Source: an uncultured Massilia sp.
Lineage (GTDB): Bacteria > Pseudomonadota > Gammaproteobacteria > Burkholderiales > Burkholderiaceae_D
DNA length: 64,000 bases
Assembly: GCF_913773735.1 (NCBI RefSeq)
Contig: NZ_CAJYEB010000032.1
Span: forward strand, 1 to 64,000
Direction of reading: 5' to 3'
How positions within the stretch are numbered: position 1 is the first letter of the stretch; the number at the start of each line of letters is the position of its first letter. Both the position numbers and the translations under genes were made by a program. The notes beneath the pieces were generated by a model. It had not been told where the DNA came from. It saw nothing but the letters and a program-made list of their open reading frames with translations, and did not search any database. Shown here in pieces: positions 1 through 8,438 of the stretch.

Positions 1-2
1 AC

Positions 3-194
3 CTGCAGAACGTGAACGGCTGGCACAGCCGCTTCAAGACCTGGCTGCTGCGCTTTCGCGGCGTGGCCAGCCGCTACCTGATCGACTACTCGGGCTGGCA
101 GCGGGTGCTGGACGACAAGCGGTTGACCACACCGGCACTGCTGCTGCGCGCAGCGGTCCAGTTCGGCAAGCGGCTGGACAGGAAACGCAATTAA
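3..194 (+). CDS. IS1595-type transposase, C-terminal fragment (runs off left edge)
   Basis: The reading frame is open from the left edge to a TAA at 192-194, giving about 63 residues of a C-terminus. The stretch NVNGWHSRFKTWLLRFRGVA followed by SRYLIDYSGWQRVLD matches the end of ISXO2/IS1595-type transposases, where an Asn-x-x-x-x-His-Ser-Arg motif belongs to the catalytic core. The catalytic Asp residues would lie outside the window, so completeness cannot be judged. No clear terminal inverted repeat is visible downstream before phoD. Family recognised by motif memory only. Confidence 0.65.
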   Translation: MQNVNGWHSRFKTWLLRFRGVASRYLIDYSGWQRVLDDKRLTTPALLLRAAVQFGKRLDRKRN

Positions 195-223
195 CGCGAA
201 CAGCGCCTAAATGAATGAACGCG

Positions 224-251
224 CGTCGTCCCGGCGCAGGCCGGGACGACG
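224..251. terminator. Perfect 12-bp stem-loop between convergent genes
   Basis: Positions 224-235 pair perfectly with 240-251 around a four-base loop (gcag). It lies between the transposase end (194) and the phoD stop (267), so it can serve both strands. There is no T-run, so it is a terminator-like hairpin or mRNA 3' stabiliser rather than a textbook intrinsic terminator. Confidence 0.5.
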
Positions 252-266
252 TTGCCGTGGGTCGCG

Positions 267-2039
267 TCAGGCCACGTCGTCCGTCACCACCGGCGTCGTC
301 GATCCGGCCTGCAGCACGATGCGGGTGCGCTTGGCCAGCGGCGAGGCGGGCTTGCCGCCGTTGGCATCGAGCGGCTTGACCTTGTTGAAGACGACGCTGA
401 ACGCGGACGCGGTGACGGTCGCCACCGAATAGCCCTGGGCATCGTGGTCGACGTAGGCGAAGGCCGGGTTGTGCGCGCGCATCACGCCGTCGAACACCTG
501 CGGCGTCGCCACCAGCGGCGCCAGCGGCGTGGCGCCGGCGCCGGCCGCCAGGTACCGGTAGAACGACGCGCTGCTGATGCCGGCGCCGACGAAGTCCACC
601 GCCACCGCCTTGCCCGTGGCCGGGTCGTTGTTGTCGTAGACGACGCCGCACTGGAAGGCGTGCAGGTCGCCGGTGATGGCGACGACGTTGCGGATGCCCT
701 GCGCCGACAGGTAGCCCAGCATCTCGGCGCGGTGCGCCGGGAAGCCGTCCCAGCCGTCCGCGTTGACGATGTAGCGCTGGTCGTACGGCGCCGGGGCCTG
801 GCCGCGCAGGTCGATCCACATGCGGTTCAGCGTCACCTCGTTGCCCCAGACCTTCCAGGTGGCGCCGGAGTTCTTCATCGTGTCCTTCCACCACTGCGCC
901 TGGGTGGCGCCGAGGATGCCCGGCGCGCGGCCCAGCGCGGCCGTGTCGAGCGCCTCGAACTGCTGCAGCAGTGGCTGCGGCACGAAGTAGCGCGCGCCGA
1001 CCGCGTCGTTGCCGCCCACGGCATCGTGCTGCAGCAGGCGCGCATAGGCGGCTTCGCCGACCACGTGGTCGTCGCGGTACAGGCGCTGGTCGGTCATCAC
1101 CAGGTGCAGCAGGGTGCCGAAGCGGAAGTCGCGGTAGATGCGGATGTTGTCGTACGCGGCATTGGCCAGGTCGAACGAGACGTCGCCCCAGTCGACCGGC
1201 ATGTACTCGGCCCAGGCCTGGTTGGCGCTGCGGCGGCGCGCGGTCTGCTGCACGTTGGCGTTGGTATAGGTCTGGTGGTCGCGCCAGCAGTCGTCCGAGA
1301 ATTCGTGGTCGTCCCAGATCGCCACCATCGGGAACCTGCGGTGCAGTTCCTGCAGGCGGGCGTCGCCGCGGTAGGTGCGGTACAGCGTGCGGTAGTCGTC
1401 GACCGAGTCGGCGTAGACGGCGTCGCCGATCGCCACCCCGTGCGGCAGGACGATCCTGCCGTGCGCCGGCTCGGCGGCGCCTTTCTGGAATGCCGCGCCC
1501 ACGGTCTCGTAGATGTAGTCGCCCAGGTGCACGATGAAGTCGACGTCTTCCGCCGCCATCAGTTCCATCGCCGCCCAGTGGTTGATGCTCCAGTCCTGGC
1601 ACGTCATCCAGGCGAAGCGCAGCTGGGCGGGGCTGGAGGCCGCGGCCGGCGCCGTCCGGGTGCGGCCGGTCGCGCTGATGTCGGCGTCGGCCACGAAGCG
1701 GTAGGAATAGGAGGTGCCCGGCGCCAGCTTCGTCACCTTGGCGCGCACCGTGTTGTCGTAGGCCGCGGTCGCGCTCAGGGCGACCTGGGCGACGATATTG
1801 CCGAAGGCGTCATCGGTCGCCACGTCCAGGCGCAGGTTGACGTTGCCGCTGCCGCTGCGCGGCACGCAGCGCGTCCAGAACACCACGCTGGTGTCCTTCG
1901 GATCGCCGCTGGCCACGCCCTGCGGAAACGTGTAGCTGCCCGGCGCGGCGCCTTCCGCGCCGCCGCAGGCCGCCAGTCCGGCGCCGGCGCCGGCGACCGT
2001 GAAATACGCTGCGCTCCTGAGAAAATCCCGTCGATCCAT
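267..2039 (-). CDS. phoD: Alkaline phosphatase D family protein (PhoD-like), Tat-exported
   Basis: A 590-residue secreted metallophosphoesterase that would release phosphate from phosphodiesters or monoesters outside the cytoplasm. The start at 2039 is preceded by a GGGGGG tract and gives a Tat signal (RRDFL at residues 3-7), a hydrophobic stretch and a lipobox-like LAAC, so it may be lipid-anchored. PhoD metal-site motifs follow in order: HLGDYIYE, IWDDHEFSDD and ITGDLHAF. An in-frame ATG 105 bases further upstream would put 35 charged residues before the Tat motif and is less likely. The neighbours are unrelated and it looks monocistronic. No Pho box was identified. Confidence 0.9.
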   Translation of the reverse strand: MDRRDFLRSAAYFTVAGAGAGLAACGGAEGAAPGSYTFPQGVASGDPKDTSVVFWTRCVPRSGSGNVNLRLDVATDDAFGNIVAQVALSATAAYDNTVRAKVTKLAPGTSYSYRFVADADISATGRTRTAPAAASSPAQLRFAWMTCQDWSINHWAAMELMAAEDVDFIVHLGDYIYETVGAAFQKGAAEPAHGRIVLPHGVAIGDAVYADSVDDYRTLYRTYRGDARLQELHRRFPMVAIWDDHEFSDDCWRDHQTYTNANVQQTARRRSANQAWAEYMPVDWGDVSFDLANAAYDNIRIYRDFRFGTLLHLVMTDQRLYRDDHVVGEAAYARLLQHDAVGGNDAVGARYFVPQPLLQQFEALDTAALGRAPGILGATQAQWWKDTMKNSGATWKVWGNEVTLNRMWIDLRGQAPAPYDQRYIVNADGWDGFPAHRAEMLGYLSAQGIRNVVAITGDLHAFQCGVVYDNNDPATGKAVAVDFVGAGISSASFYRYLAAGAGATPLAPLVATPQVFDGVMRAHNPAFAYVDHDAQGYSVATVTASAFSVVFNKVKPLDANGGKPASPLAKRTRIVLQAGSTTPVVTDDVA

Positions 2040-2343
2040 CGTGCCCCCCGCATTGATTGAACGCGGCGAGTCTAGCGTCGCAATATTGCCCGGCGATGAC
2101 ATGCCGGCAACGGCCCGCGGCGTGCCGGGGCAGCGTGGCGGCACCGTGCCGGTGTTGTCAAATTCATCGATTCATCGATTGTCGACCGCAAAAACGGTAG
2201 TTACCGAACGATATCCATGGCAGAATCGGGCGTCTGCGTAGCAATATCGGCATTTTTGCAACGTATTGACCGATAATTTCAATAAAAAAATGTTCGGGAG
2301 CGGAAATGCTGCTACTCTGTAGGAAACATCCTACTTCGCAGCC
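2040..2343. other. Divergent intergenic region, AT-rich, with a short inverted repeat
   Basis: The 304-bp gap between phoD and the PEP-CTERM gene must hold both promoters. A direct repeat of atcgattc lies near 2165-2180. GTAGG-AAACAT-CCTAC (2319-2334) forms an inverted repeat that ends 9 bases before the ATG at 2344, where a ribosome-binding site would be. No coding potential is seen. Confidence 0.5.
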
Positions 2344-3693
2344 ATGCACTCGCGTTCAGCCTATATCCGCCGCAGCAGGAAAGCCCAGCGCCTGAAGACG
2401 CGCCTGGCCGTCGCGGCCGCGCTTGGCGTCGTCGCCAGCCTCGCACTCCTCACCCTGGGACACGCGCCCGGCCCCCTGCGCACGGCCGTGCTCGACGCCG
2501 TGCCGGCCGCGGCCGCCGAGGCGGCGTCGGCGTCGGCGCCGCGGACCGTGCAGCAGGCGGCGCAGCCGGCGCGGCGCGTCTATCCGTATTCGGTGGTGCC
2601 GGGCGGCGTGGCGGGCGGCGCCGAGGTCAAGCGCATGATCGACAGCGACAGGGTCGTGGCCGAGCACTACGCCGGTTTCGACGCCGACCGCGCCGCCGTG
2701 GTGACGGTCGCCCGGCCGCGCGCCGTCTACGTCTCGTACCGCAAGGGCGACAAGGTATTCTGGACCGCCGGCCGCCACACGCTGGCGGCGGGCGAAACGC
2801 TGCTGTCGGACGGCAATAGCGAGATCCGCGCGCGCTGCGGCAACCGCGTCTCCGACGTGCCGCGCCAGCCCGTCGAGGCGCACGGCCCCAGCGAGCGCGA
2901 ACTGGACACGGCCAGCGCGGACGGCCAGGATCCGGCCCTGCAGAACGTGTCGTATGTGCCGGAGCCGGGCCAGGGCGGCCAGTCCTTCCATCTCGGCAAT
3001 TATGGGGATGCGATCGGCACGGGCACCGTGGCCGCCGCCGCCGCGCGCGGCGGGCCGGGGCAGGCCGCTTCGCCGGATCCGTACGCCCTGTCCGCCCTGG
3101 TCGAAGCCAACCGCCTGCTGGCGGCCTACGGCGCGGCCAGCGCCGGCGCCTCCGGCAGCGGCACCACCGGCTCGTCCGCGCCGGCGCCTTCGCCGTCTCC
3201 CTCGCCGGGCACCCAGGCCCCGATCCTGGACGGTGCGGCACTCGGCAATCCGGTCGCGGCCGGCGACGGCGGCGCGCCCGTCACGCCGGGTGGCGCCGGC
3301 GGCAGCGGCAGTGCGGGCGGTACGGGCGGTAGCGGCGGCACGGGCAATACGGGCAATACCGGCAATACCGGCAATACGGGCGGCATGGACGATGCCGGTG
3401 GCGCCGGCAATGCCGGCGGCGGTGGTACCGGCGGCGCGGACACCCCGGCCGGCGGCCAGTTGCCGGCACCGGCGGTCCCGGCGCCGTCCACGCAGCCGCA
3501 CGGCGGCAGCGACGCCACCCCGTCGATCCCGGAGGTGCTGCTGCCGACGCAGCCGGTGGCCGCGCCCGCGACGCCGGCCGCCGGCGGCGGCAAGAACAAT
3601 GCGGAAGTGCCGGAGCCGGGCACCCTGTGGCTGGGTGGCGTGGCGTTCGCGGCGCTGCTGGCGGCGCGCCGGCGCAGGGGCCCGCGCGCCTGA
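2344..3693 (+). CDS. PEP-CTERM sorting-domain protein, glycine-rich
   Basis: A 449-residue protein of unknown function with a C-terminal PEP-CTERM signal: VPEPGTLWLG, a hydrophobic segment, then the basic tail RRRRGPRA. In this system exosortase (EpsH/XrtA) cleaves at the PEP motif, usually in exopolysaccharide-producing bacteria. An N-terminal hydrophobic segment (about residues 22-40) is the export signal. Residues 60-190 may be a folded domain; residues 240-420 are low-complexity Gly/Ala/Pro/Ser with an N-T-G repeat encoded by 9-bp units near 3340-3379. The start is uncertain because no good Shine-Dalgarno precedes 2344. No exosortase is in the window. Confidence 0.85.
   Translation: MHSRSAYIRRSRKAQRLKTRLAVAAALGVVASLALLTLGHAPGPLRTAVLDAVPAAAAEAASASAPRTVQQAAQPARRVYPYSVVPGGVAGGAEVKRMIDSDRVVAEHYAGFDADRAAVVTVARPRAVYVSYRKGDKVFWTAGRHTLAAGETLLSDGNSEIRARCGNRVSDVPRQPVEAHGPSERELDTASADGQDPALQNVSYVPEPGQGGQSFHLGNYGDAIGTGTVAAAAARGGPGQAASPDPYALSALVEANRLLAAYGAASAGASGSGTTGSSAPAPSPSPSPGTQAPILDGAALGNPVAAGDGGAPVTPGGAGGSGSAGGTGGSGGTGNTGNTGNTGNTGGMDDAGGAGNAGGGGTGGADTPAGGQLPAPAVPAPSTQPHGGSDATPSIPEVLLPTQPVAAPATPAAGGGKNNAEVPEPGTLWLGGVAFAALLAARRRRGPRA
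3340..3379 (+). repeat. 9-bp tandem repeat encoding Asn-Thr-Gly units
   Basis: About four copies of ggcaatac(g/c) inside the PEP-CTERM gene encode consecutive Asn-Thr-Gly triplets. The unit length keeps the frame, so copy-number change would only lengthen or shorten the glycine-rich stalk. Confidence 0.7.
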
Positions 3694-3727
3694 TGCGCGG
3701 GTGCCGGCACGCGCCGGCCGGGCAGGT

Positions 3728-5968
3728 TCAACGCCTGACGTGGGTCTCCGCCACCGCCGCCAGGATGTCCGCGAGTTGCGCGGTATTCACCGGCTTGACC
3801 AGGTAATGGTCGAAGCCCGCCGCCATCGCGGTCTCGCGGTCCTGCTGGCGACCGTAGCCGGTCATCGCGACGAGCGTGCTGGCGGTCGCCTGCGGCAGAC
3901 GGCGCAGGCGGCGCGCCAGTTCGTTGCCGTCGAAGTCGGGCAGGCCGATGTCGAGCAGGCAGACGTCCGGCGCCAGCGTCCTGGCCAGTTCCAGCGCGTC
4001 GCCGGCGCTGTACGCCACTTCCACCTGGTGGCCGGCCGAGCGCAGGAACAGCTGCAGCGTGTGCACGGCGTCGGCATTGTCGTCCACCAGCAGCAGGCGC
4101 AGCGGCGCGATGCCGTCGGCGCGCGCGGTCTCGCGCGGCGGCGGCGGTGGCGGCAACGCTTCCTGGGTAAAGCGCGGCAGGCGCACGGTGAACGTCGATC
4201 CCTTGCCCAGTCCCGCGCTGTGCGCGCCGACGCTGCCGCCGTGCAGCTCGACCAGGCTCTTGACCAGGGCCAGGCCCAGGCCCAGGCCACCCTGCGAGCG
4301 GTCCGGCGTGCGCTCGGCCTGGGTGAACAGGTCGAACACGCGCTCGACCAGGCCCGGCTCCATGCCGATGCCGTCGTCGGCCACGCTCAGCACCCAGTCG
4401 GCGTCGTCCTGCGCCAGCGTCAGCTGGATCGTGCCGCCTTCCGGCGTGTACTTGGTGGCGTTGCCGAGCAGGTTCGCGCAGACCTGCACCAGGCGCTTGT
4501 GGTCGCCCTTGACGTGCGCCGCCGCCGGCGGCAGGTCGATCACCACGCGGTGGCGCCGCGCCGCGATCAGCGGGCGGATCTGCTCGGCCGCGTCGTCCAC
4601 CACGCGCCGCACGTCCAGCACCTGCGTCGACAGCGACACCAGCCCGCGCGTCACGCGCGAGACGTCCAGCAGGTCGTCGACCAGGCTCGTCATGTGGTCG
4701 ACCTGGCGCACGATGATCGAGCAGGTCTGGATGATCTGGGCGTTGTCCGAGTGCAGCAGCTTGAGCAGGTGCGCGCCGGTGCTGATCGGCGCCAGCGGGT
4801 TGCGCAGCTCGTGCGCCAGCATCGCCAGGAACTCGTCCTTGCGCTGGTCGGCCGCGCGCAGCTCGCGCTCGGCCAGCGACCGCGCCGTCTCCTTCTTCTG
4901 CAGCGACTCCGCCATCCGGTCGAGCGCCTGCGCCAGGTTGCCGATCTCCTCGCGGCCGTAGGCGATGCCGGAGCGCGCTTCGAGGTCGCCGGCGGCGATG
5001 CGCTCGGCCGTGTCCATCAGCTTGCGCACGCGCTGCACCACCAGCGCGCCGCCCACCAGCCAGGCGGCCAGCAGGGCCAGCGCCGTGGTCGCGGCCAGGC
5101 CGAGCAGGGACATGACCTGGTCGTGGCGCGCGGCCGACAGGATGGTCTCGGTCGGGATGCCGATCGTGACCGTGTAGTCGGACAGCGCCGGCGCGCCCAC
5201 GCGCGCGAAGGTGTGCAGGCGCTCGACGCCGTCGTCGCCGCGCACGGTGACGGCGCGCTGGCCGGCCGTCGCCATCGCCTCCAGCGTGGCGGCCGACAGG
5301 CGGGTGCCGAAGAAGCGTTCCGGATCGGGGCGGCGCGAGATGATGGTGCCGCGCGCGTCGGTGGTGGCGAGCAAGGAGCCGGACGGCAGGTTGATGTCGT
5401 TGATGAAGGTGTCCAGGCTTTCCAGGTCCATCGCCGCGAACACCACGGCCAGCACCTTGCCGCTGCGGTCGATGACCGGGTAGGTGAGGTTGATCGTGTG
5501 CTTCTTGATCACCCGCCCGAACACGTAGTCGCCGGCGATGAAGCGGCGTTCCGAGATGGCGCGGCGGAAGTGGCTGCGGTCGCCCAGGTTGACGGGGTGC
5601 AGCAGGGGCACGGCGCTGCAGGTGACGTCGCCGTTGAGCTGGATCAGGCCGAAATTGACGAAGCCTTCGTTGCGGTCGAGGACGTCCGACAGCAGCGAGG
5701 TGCACTTGGCAGTATCGCCCATCAGGTCGGGCACGCTGGCCAGGTCGACCAGGATCTGGCGCGCGCCTTCGATGGACTGGGCTTCGTTGGCCGCCGCCAT
5801 GCCGGTCAGGCGGCGCAGGTTTTCCTCGGACGCCTTGATGGCGTGCTCGCGCTCGCGGATCCCGGACAGGATCGTCATGACCGCGAGCGGCGTGATCGCC
5901 AGCGCCACCAGCAGCATGAGCCGGCTCCGGAGGCTGTTCAGCCGGAACCGGCCCAAACCTTTCATCAT
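3728..5968 (-). CDS. Hybrid sensor histidine kinase with C-terminal receiver
   Basis: A 746-residue membrane kinase. Order: TM1 (about 18-36), Cache-type periplasmic sensor (about 40-280), TM2 (about 287-312), HAMP (315-370), HisKA with HELRNP (phospho-accepting His386), HATPase with N-box Asn503 and the G-boxes DDGIGM and GGLGLGL, then a receiver (625-746) with Asp673 and Lys725. The start at 5968 (a double Met, MMKG) just before TM1 is preferred; the frame stays open far upstream only because it overlaps the aminotransferase gene antisense-free in another frame. It follows that gene by 5 bp and is almost surely co-transcribed. No separate response regulator is adjacent. Confidence 0.9.
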   Translation of the reverse strand: MMKGLGRFRLNSLRSRLMLLVALAITPLAVMTILSGIREREHAIKASEENLRRLTGMAAANEAQSIEGARQILVDLASVPDLMGDTAKCTSLLSDVLDRNEGFVNFGLIQLNGDVTCSAVPLLHPVNLGDRSHFRRAISERRFIAGDYVFGRVIKKHTINLTYPVIDRSGKVLAVVFAAMDLESLDTFINDINLPSGSLLATTDARGTIISRRPDPERFFGTRLSAATLEAMATAGQRAVTVRGDDGVERLHTFARVGAPALSDYTVTIGIPTETILSAARHDQVMSLLGLAATTALALLAAWLVGGALVVQRVRKLMDTAERIAAGDLEARSGIAYGREEIGNLAQALDRMAESLQKKETARSLAERELRAADQRKDEFLAMLAHELRNPLAPISTGAHLLKLLHSDNAQIIQTCSIIVRQVDHMTSLVDDLLDVSRVTRGLVSLSTQVLDVRRVVDDAAEQIRPLIAARRHRVVIDLPPAAAHVKGDHKRLVQVCANLLGNATKYTPEGGTIQLTLAQDDADWVLSVADDGIGMEPGLVERVFDLFTQAERTPDRSQGGLGLGLALVKSLVELHGGSVGAHSAGLGKGSTFTVRLPRFTQEALPPPPPPRETARADGIAPLRLLLVDDNADAVHTLQLFLRSAGHQVEVAYSAGDALELARTLAPDVCLLDIGLPDFDGNELARRLRRLPQATASTLVAMTGYGRQQDRETAMAAGFDHYLVKPVNTAQLADILAAVAETHVRR

Positions 5969-5973
5969 CTTGC

Positions 5974-7137
5974 CTATTCTTCCCGTGCCCGTCCCGTCCA
6001 GGCGTCTCCAAACTCGATTATCCTGCGAATACCGTCGCGCAGCGTCGCCACGTCGTCCGAGATGTAGCCGAGGCGGATGAAGCCCGGCACCCCCAGCGCG
6101 TCGCCCGGCATCACGGCGACCTGCCGTTCCTCGAGCAGCGCCTCGGAAAAGCCGATGCTGTCCATCGTCAGGCTGCGCACGTCTCCCCACAGGTAGGGAC
6201 CGGAGGCCGGCGCATGCATGACCATCCAGGACACGTCGGCGAACAGCCGCACCGCCAGGTCGCGGCGGTCGCGGTAGTCCGCCATCATCGCGCGCGGCGC
6301 GCCGGTGGCGAAGGCGACGTCCGCCGCCACCTGCGACAGGTGCGGCGCGGCCGCCGTGATCGGACCCTGCAGCGTCTGCATCGCCTCGACCACCACCGCC
6401 GGCGCCAGTGCGAAACCGACGCGCCAGCCCATCATGGCATAGCTCTGCGAGGCCGAGAAAATCGTCACCACGCCGGTCCCGCGCCAGTCGCCCAGCGCGG
6501 CCAGGCTGACGTGCTCGCCCTCGAAGATCAGGTGCTCGTAGCTTTCGTCGACGATCACCCGGGCCCCGATGCGCTCCACCCATGCGCGTACGTATTCCAA
6601 CTCCTGGCGAGTGTACACCTTGCCGGTCGGATTGTGCGGGTTATTGATGATCACGATGTCCGGCTCGCCCAGGCCGTCCAGCAGTGCCGGCGTGATCGCC
6701 TCGGGCAGGTCGGCCAGGACCGGCTTCAGGCCCAGGAGTTGTGCGGTAGCAACATAAGCGGGCCAGTGAGGCTTGAACACCAGTACCGTGTCGCCCGGAT
6801 CGCTCATCACGTACAGCGCCTGGTACAGCGCCTGCTTGGCGCCGTTGGTGACGATGATCTCGTCGGTCGTCGCGTCCACGCCGTTTTCCTTGCGCAGCTT
6901 GTCGGCCAGGCGCGCGCGCACGTCGAGGGCGCCGACCACGCTGGTATAGGGCATCGTGCGTTCGCGCTCGATGGCGCCGGCGACCGCGTCCAGCACCGCC
7001 TTGGGCGCCGGGAAGTGCGAGATGGCGATGGAGAAGTCGATCACCGGCTGGCCTGCGTTGCGCATGGTTTCGACGCGCCCGTGCATCGCCGTGGTGGCGA
7101 GCGGACGGGATGAAGCGATCCGAGCTGAAATTTTCAT
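5974..7137 (-). CDS. Class I/II aminotransferase-like protein lacking the PLP lysine
   Basis: A 387-residue fold-type I aminotransferase homologue of normal length. PLP-site elements are present: NGAKQALY (98-105), NNPHNPTG with Asn169, VIVDESY with Asp197, and the substrate-carboxylate arginine in FIRLGY (Arg355). The usual Ser-x-Ser-Lys-x-Tyr-Ala-Met-x-Gly-Trp-Arg segment reads SASQSYAMMGWR, so the Schiff-base lysine is Gln231 (codon CAG at 6445-6447). By family knowledge it should not do normal transamination unless this is a sequencing error. It is the first gene of a two-gene unit with the hybrid kinase, 5 bp apart, which allows a non-enzymatic or sensory role (inference). Confidence 0.85.
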   Translation of the reverse strand: MKISARIASSRPLATTAMHGRVETMRNAGQPVIDFSIAISHFPAPKAVLDAVAGAIERERTMPYTSVVGALDVRARLADKLRKENGVDATTDEIIVTNGAKQALYQALYVMSDPGDTVLVFKPHWPAYVATAQLLGLKPVLADLPEAITPALLDGLGEPDIVIINNPHNPTGKVYTRQELEYVRAWVERIGARVIVDESYEHLIFEGEHVSLAALGDWRGTGVVTIFSASQSYAMMGWRVGFALAPAVVVEAMQTLQGPITAAAPHLSQVAADVAFATGAPRAMMADYRDRRDLAVRLFADVSWMVMHAPASGPYLWGDVRSLTMDSIGFSEALLEERQVAVMPGDALGVPGFIRLGYISDDVATLRDGIRRIIEFGDAWTGRAREE

Positions 7138-7359
7138 ATTGTTGTCGTCGCAAAGGGTGGCGAAAATGTCGCTAGTGTATTGATCCAGGGAAATACTGAA
7201 CGTTTCCGGATTGTACTAAATTGCCAACTGTGTAGCGCACGCGTGACATTGTTTTCGCCGATTCGCCCGTGGATTTTACCGATGCAGCGGGCGCCGTGGC
7301 GGGCGGCTTTCTGTTACGGTGGGCCGGAATGCAAACCGCGGCAGCCAAGGAGCCCTACC

Positions 7360-7704
7360 ATGCAATATCCCATCATCCGCACCTTCATGCACCTGAGCGC
7401 CGCCGAGCAGGCGCGCGCCGCGCTGCTGGACGCCGGCATCCCGGCCGACGACATCGTCATCGACGTGCGCGTCGACGAGACCGGGCCGGTACAGGGCAAC
7501 TTCGCCATCGGCGACGATCCGGCCGTCACCGGCAGCGACGCCTACAGCCACACCTTCGCGCCCACCGCCCAGGACGCCGTGCGCGATTGCCAGCTGACCG
7601 TCCAGGCGGCCGACCCGGCCCTGGCCGAGCGCGCCGCCGCCATCCTCGACCGCCTGGGCGCCCTGGACCCGGATCCGGCGCACCGCGCGCAACAGCGCCA
7701 CTGA
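7360..7704 (+). CDS. Small conserved-looking protein of unknown function
   Basis: A 114-residue soluble protein starting MQYPIIRTFMHLSAAEQARA. The ATG at 7360 has a good Shine-Dalgarno (aaggag, 7347-7352), which decides against a longer upstream extension. The N-terminal half (RTF...AEQARAALLDAGIPADDI) resembles the short ferredoxin-like segments seen in general-stress 17M-type proteins, a weak impression only. The middle is acidic and the C-terminus is Ala/Asp-rich. No signal peptide. It is followed by pncA on the same strand after 72 bp. Confidence 0.75.
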   Translation: MQYPIIRTFMHLSAAEQARAALLDAGIPADDIVIDVRVDETGPVQGNFAIGDDPAVTGSDAYSHTFAPTAQDAVRDCQLTVQAADPALAERAAAILDRLGALDPDPAHRAQQRH

Positions 7705-7776
7705 CTCGTCCGGCGCTGCGTTTTGGGCGACAATGGCGCATCCGCGGCAGGCAGCCGCGTCACTGAAAGGACGTCA

Positions 7777-8382
7777 ATGAGCGCGATTCACCTGGACCGG
7801 GGCGATGCCCTGCTCGTGATCGACATGCAGGTCGACTTCCTGCCGGGCGGTGCGCTCGGCGTGGCCGCCGGCCACGAAGTCGTCGCCCCCATCAACCACC
7901 TGATCGCCCTGTACCGCGAGCAGGGCCTGCCGGTGGTCGCCTCGCGCGACTGGCACCCGCAGGACCACTGCTCGTTCGCAGCGCAGGGCGGACCCTGGCC
8001 GCCGCATTGCGTGGCCGGCACGCCCGGCGCCGCGTTCGCGGCCGAGCTGGCGCTGCCGGACGACGCCATCGTGGTCTCGAAGGCGGACAGCGCCGGGGCC
8101 GACGCCTACTCGGCCTTCAACGGCACCGCGCTGGCGCAGCAGCTGCGCGAGCGCGGCATCGAACGCGTGACGGTGTGCGGCCTGGCCACCGACTACTGCG
8201 TGCTCAACACCGTCACCGACGCGCTGGAGGAGGGCTTCGACACCCTCATCGTCCCGGAAGCGATGCGCGCGGTGGACGTCGATCCGGGCGACGGCACCCG
8301 CGCCCTCGACCGCATGGTGGCGCGCGGCGCGGTGCCGGTGAGGCTGAACGCGGCGGGGATGACGGCATTGTCGGTGGCCTGA
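7777..8382 (+). CDS. pncA: Nicotinamidase (PncA)
   Basis: A 201-residue cysteine hydrolase that converts nicotinamide to nicotinate in NAD salvage. The catalytic triad is visible as Asp16 (LLVIDMQVDF), Lys102 (VVSKADSAG) and Cys141 (LATDYCV). The metal ligands Asp58, His60 and His64 sit in RDWHPQDH. The length fits the family. The start at 7777 follows a gaaagg Shine-Dalgarno; an upstream in-frame ATG at 7723 lacks one. No pncB or nadD neighbour is seen. Confidence 0.95.
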   Translation: MSAIHLDRGDALLVIDMQVDFLPGGALGVAAGHEVVAPINHLIALYREQGLPVVASRDWHPQDHCSFAAQGGPWPPHCVAGTPGAAFAAELALPDDAIVVSKADSAGADAYSAFNGTALAQQLRERGIERVTVCGLATDYCVLNTVTDALEEGFDTLIVPEAMRAVDVDPGDGTRALDRMVARGAVPVRLNAAGMTALSVA

Positions 8383-8438
8383 CCGCGGATTCGCGCCGCC
8401 GCCATGCGGGCGTTCGCGCTGCCCGCATCAAGCCCGCA

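Noticed and set aside
5969..6583. N-terminal extension of 205 codons on the hybrid kinase
   Set aside because: It overlaps the well-conserved aminotransferase on the same strand in another frame and gives Arg/Gly-rich nonsense before TM1.
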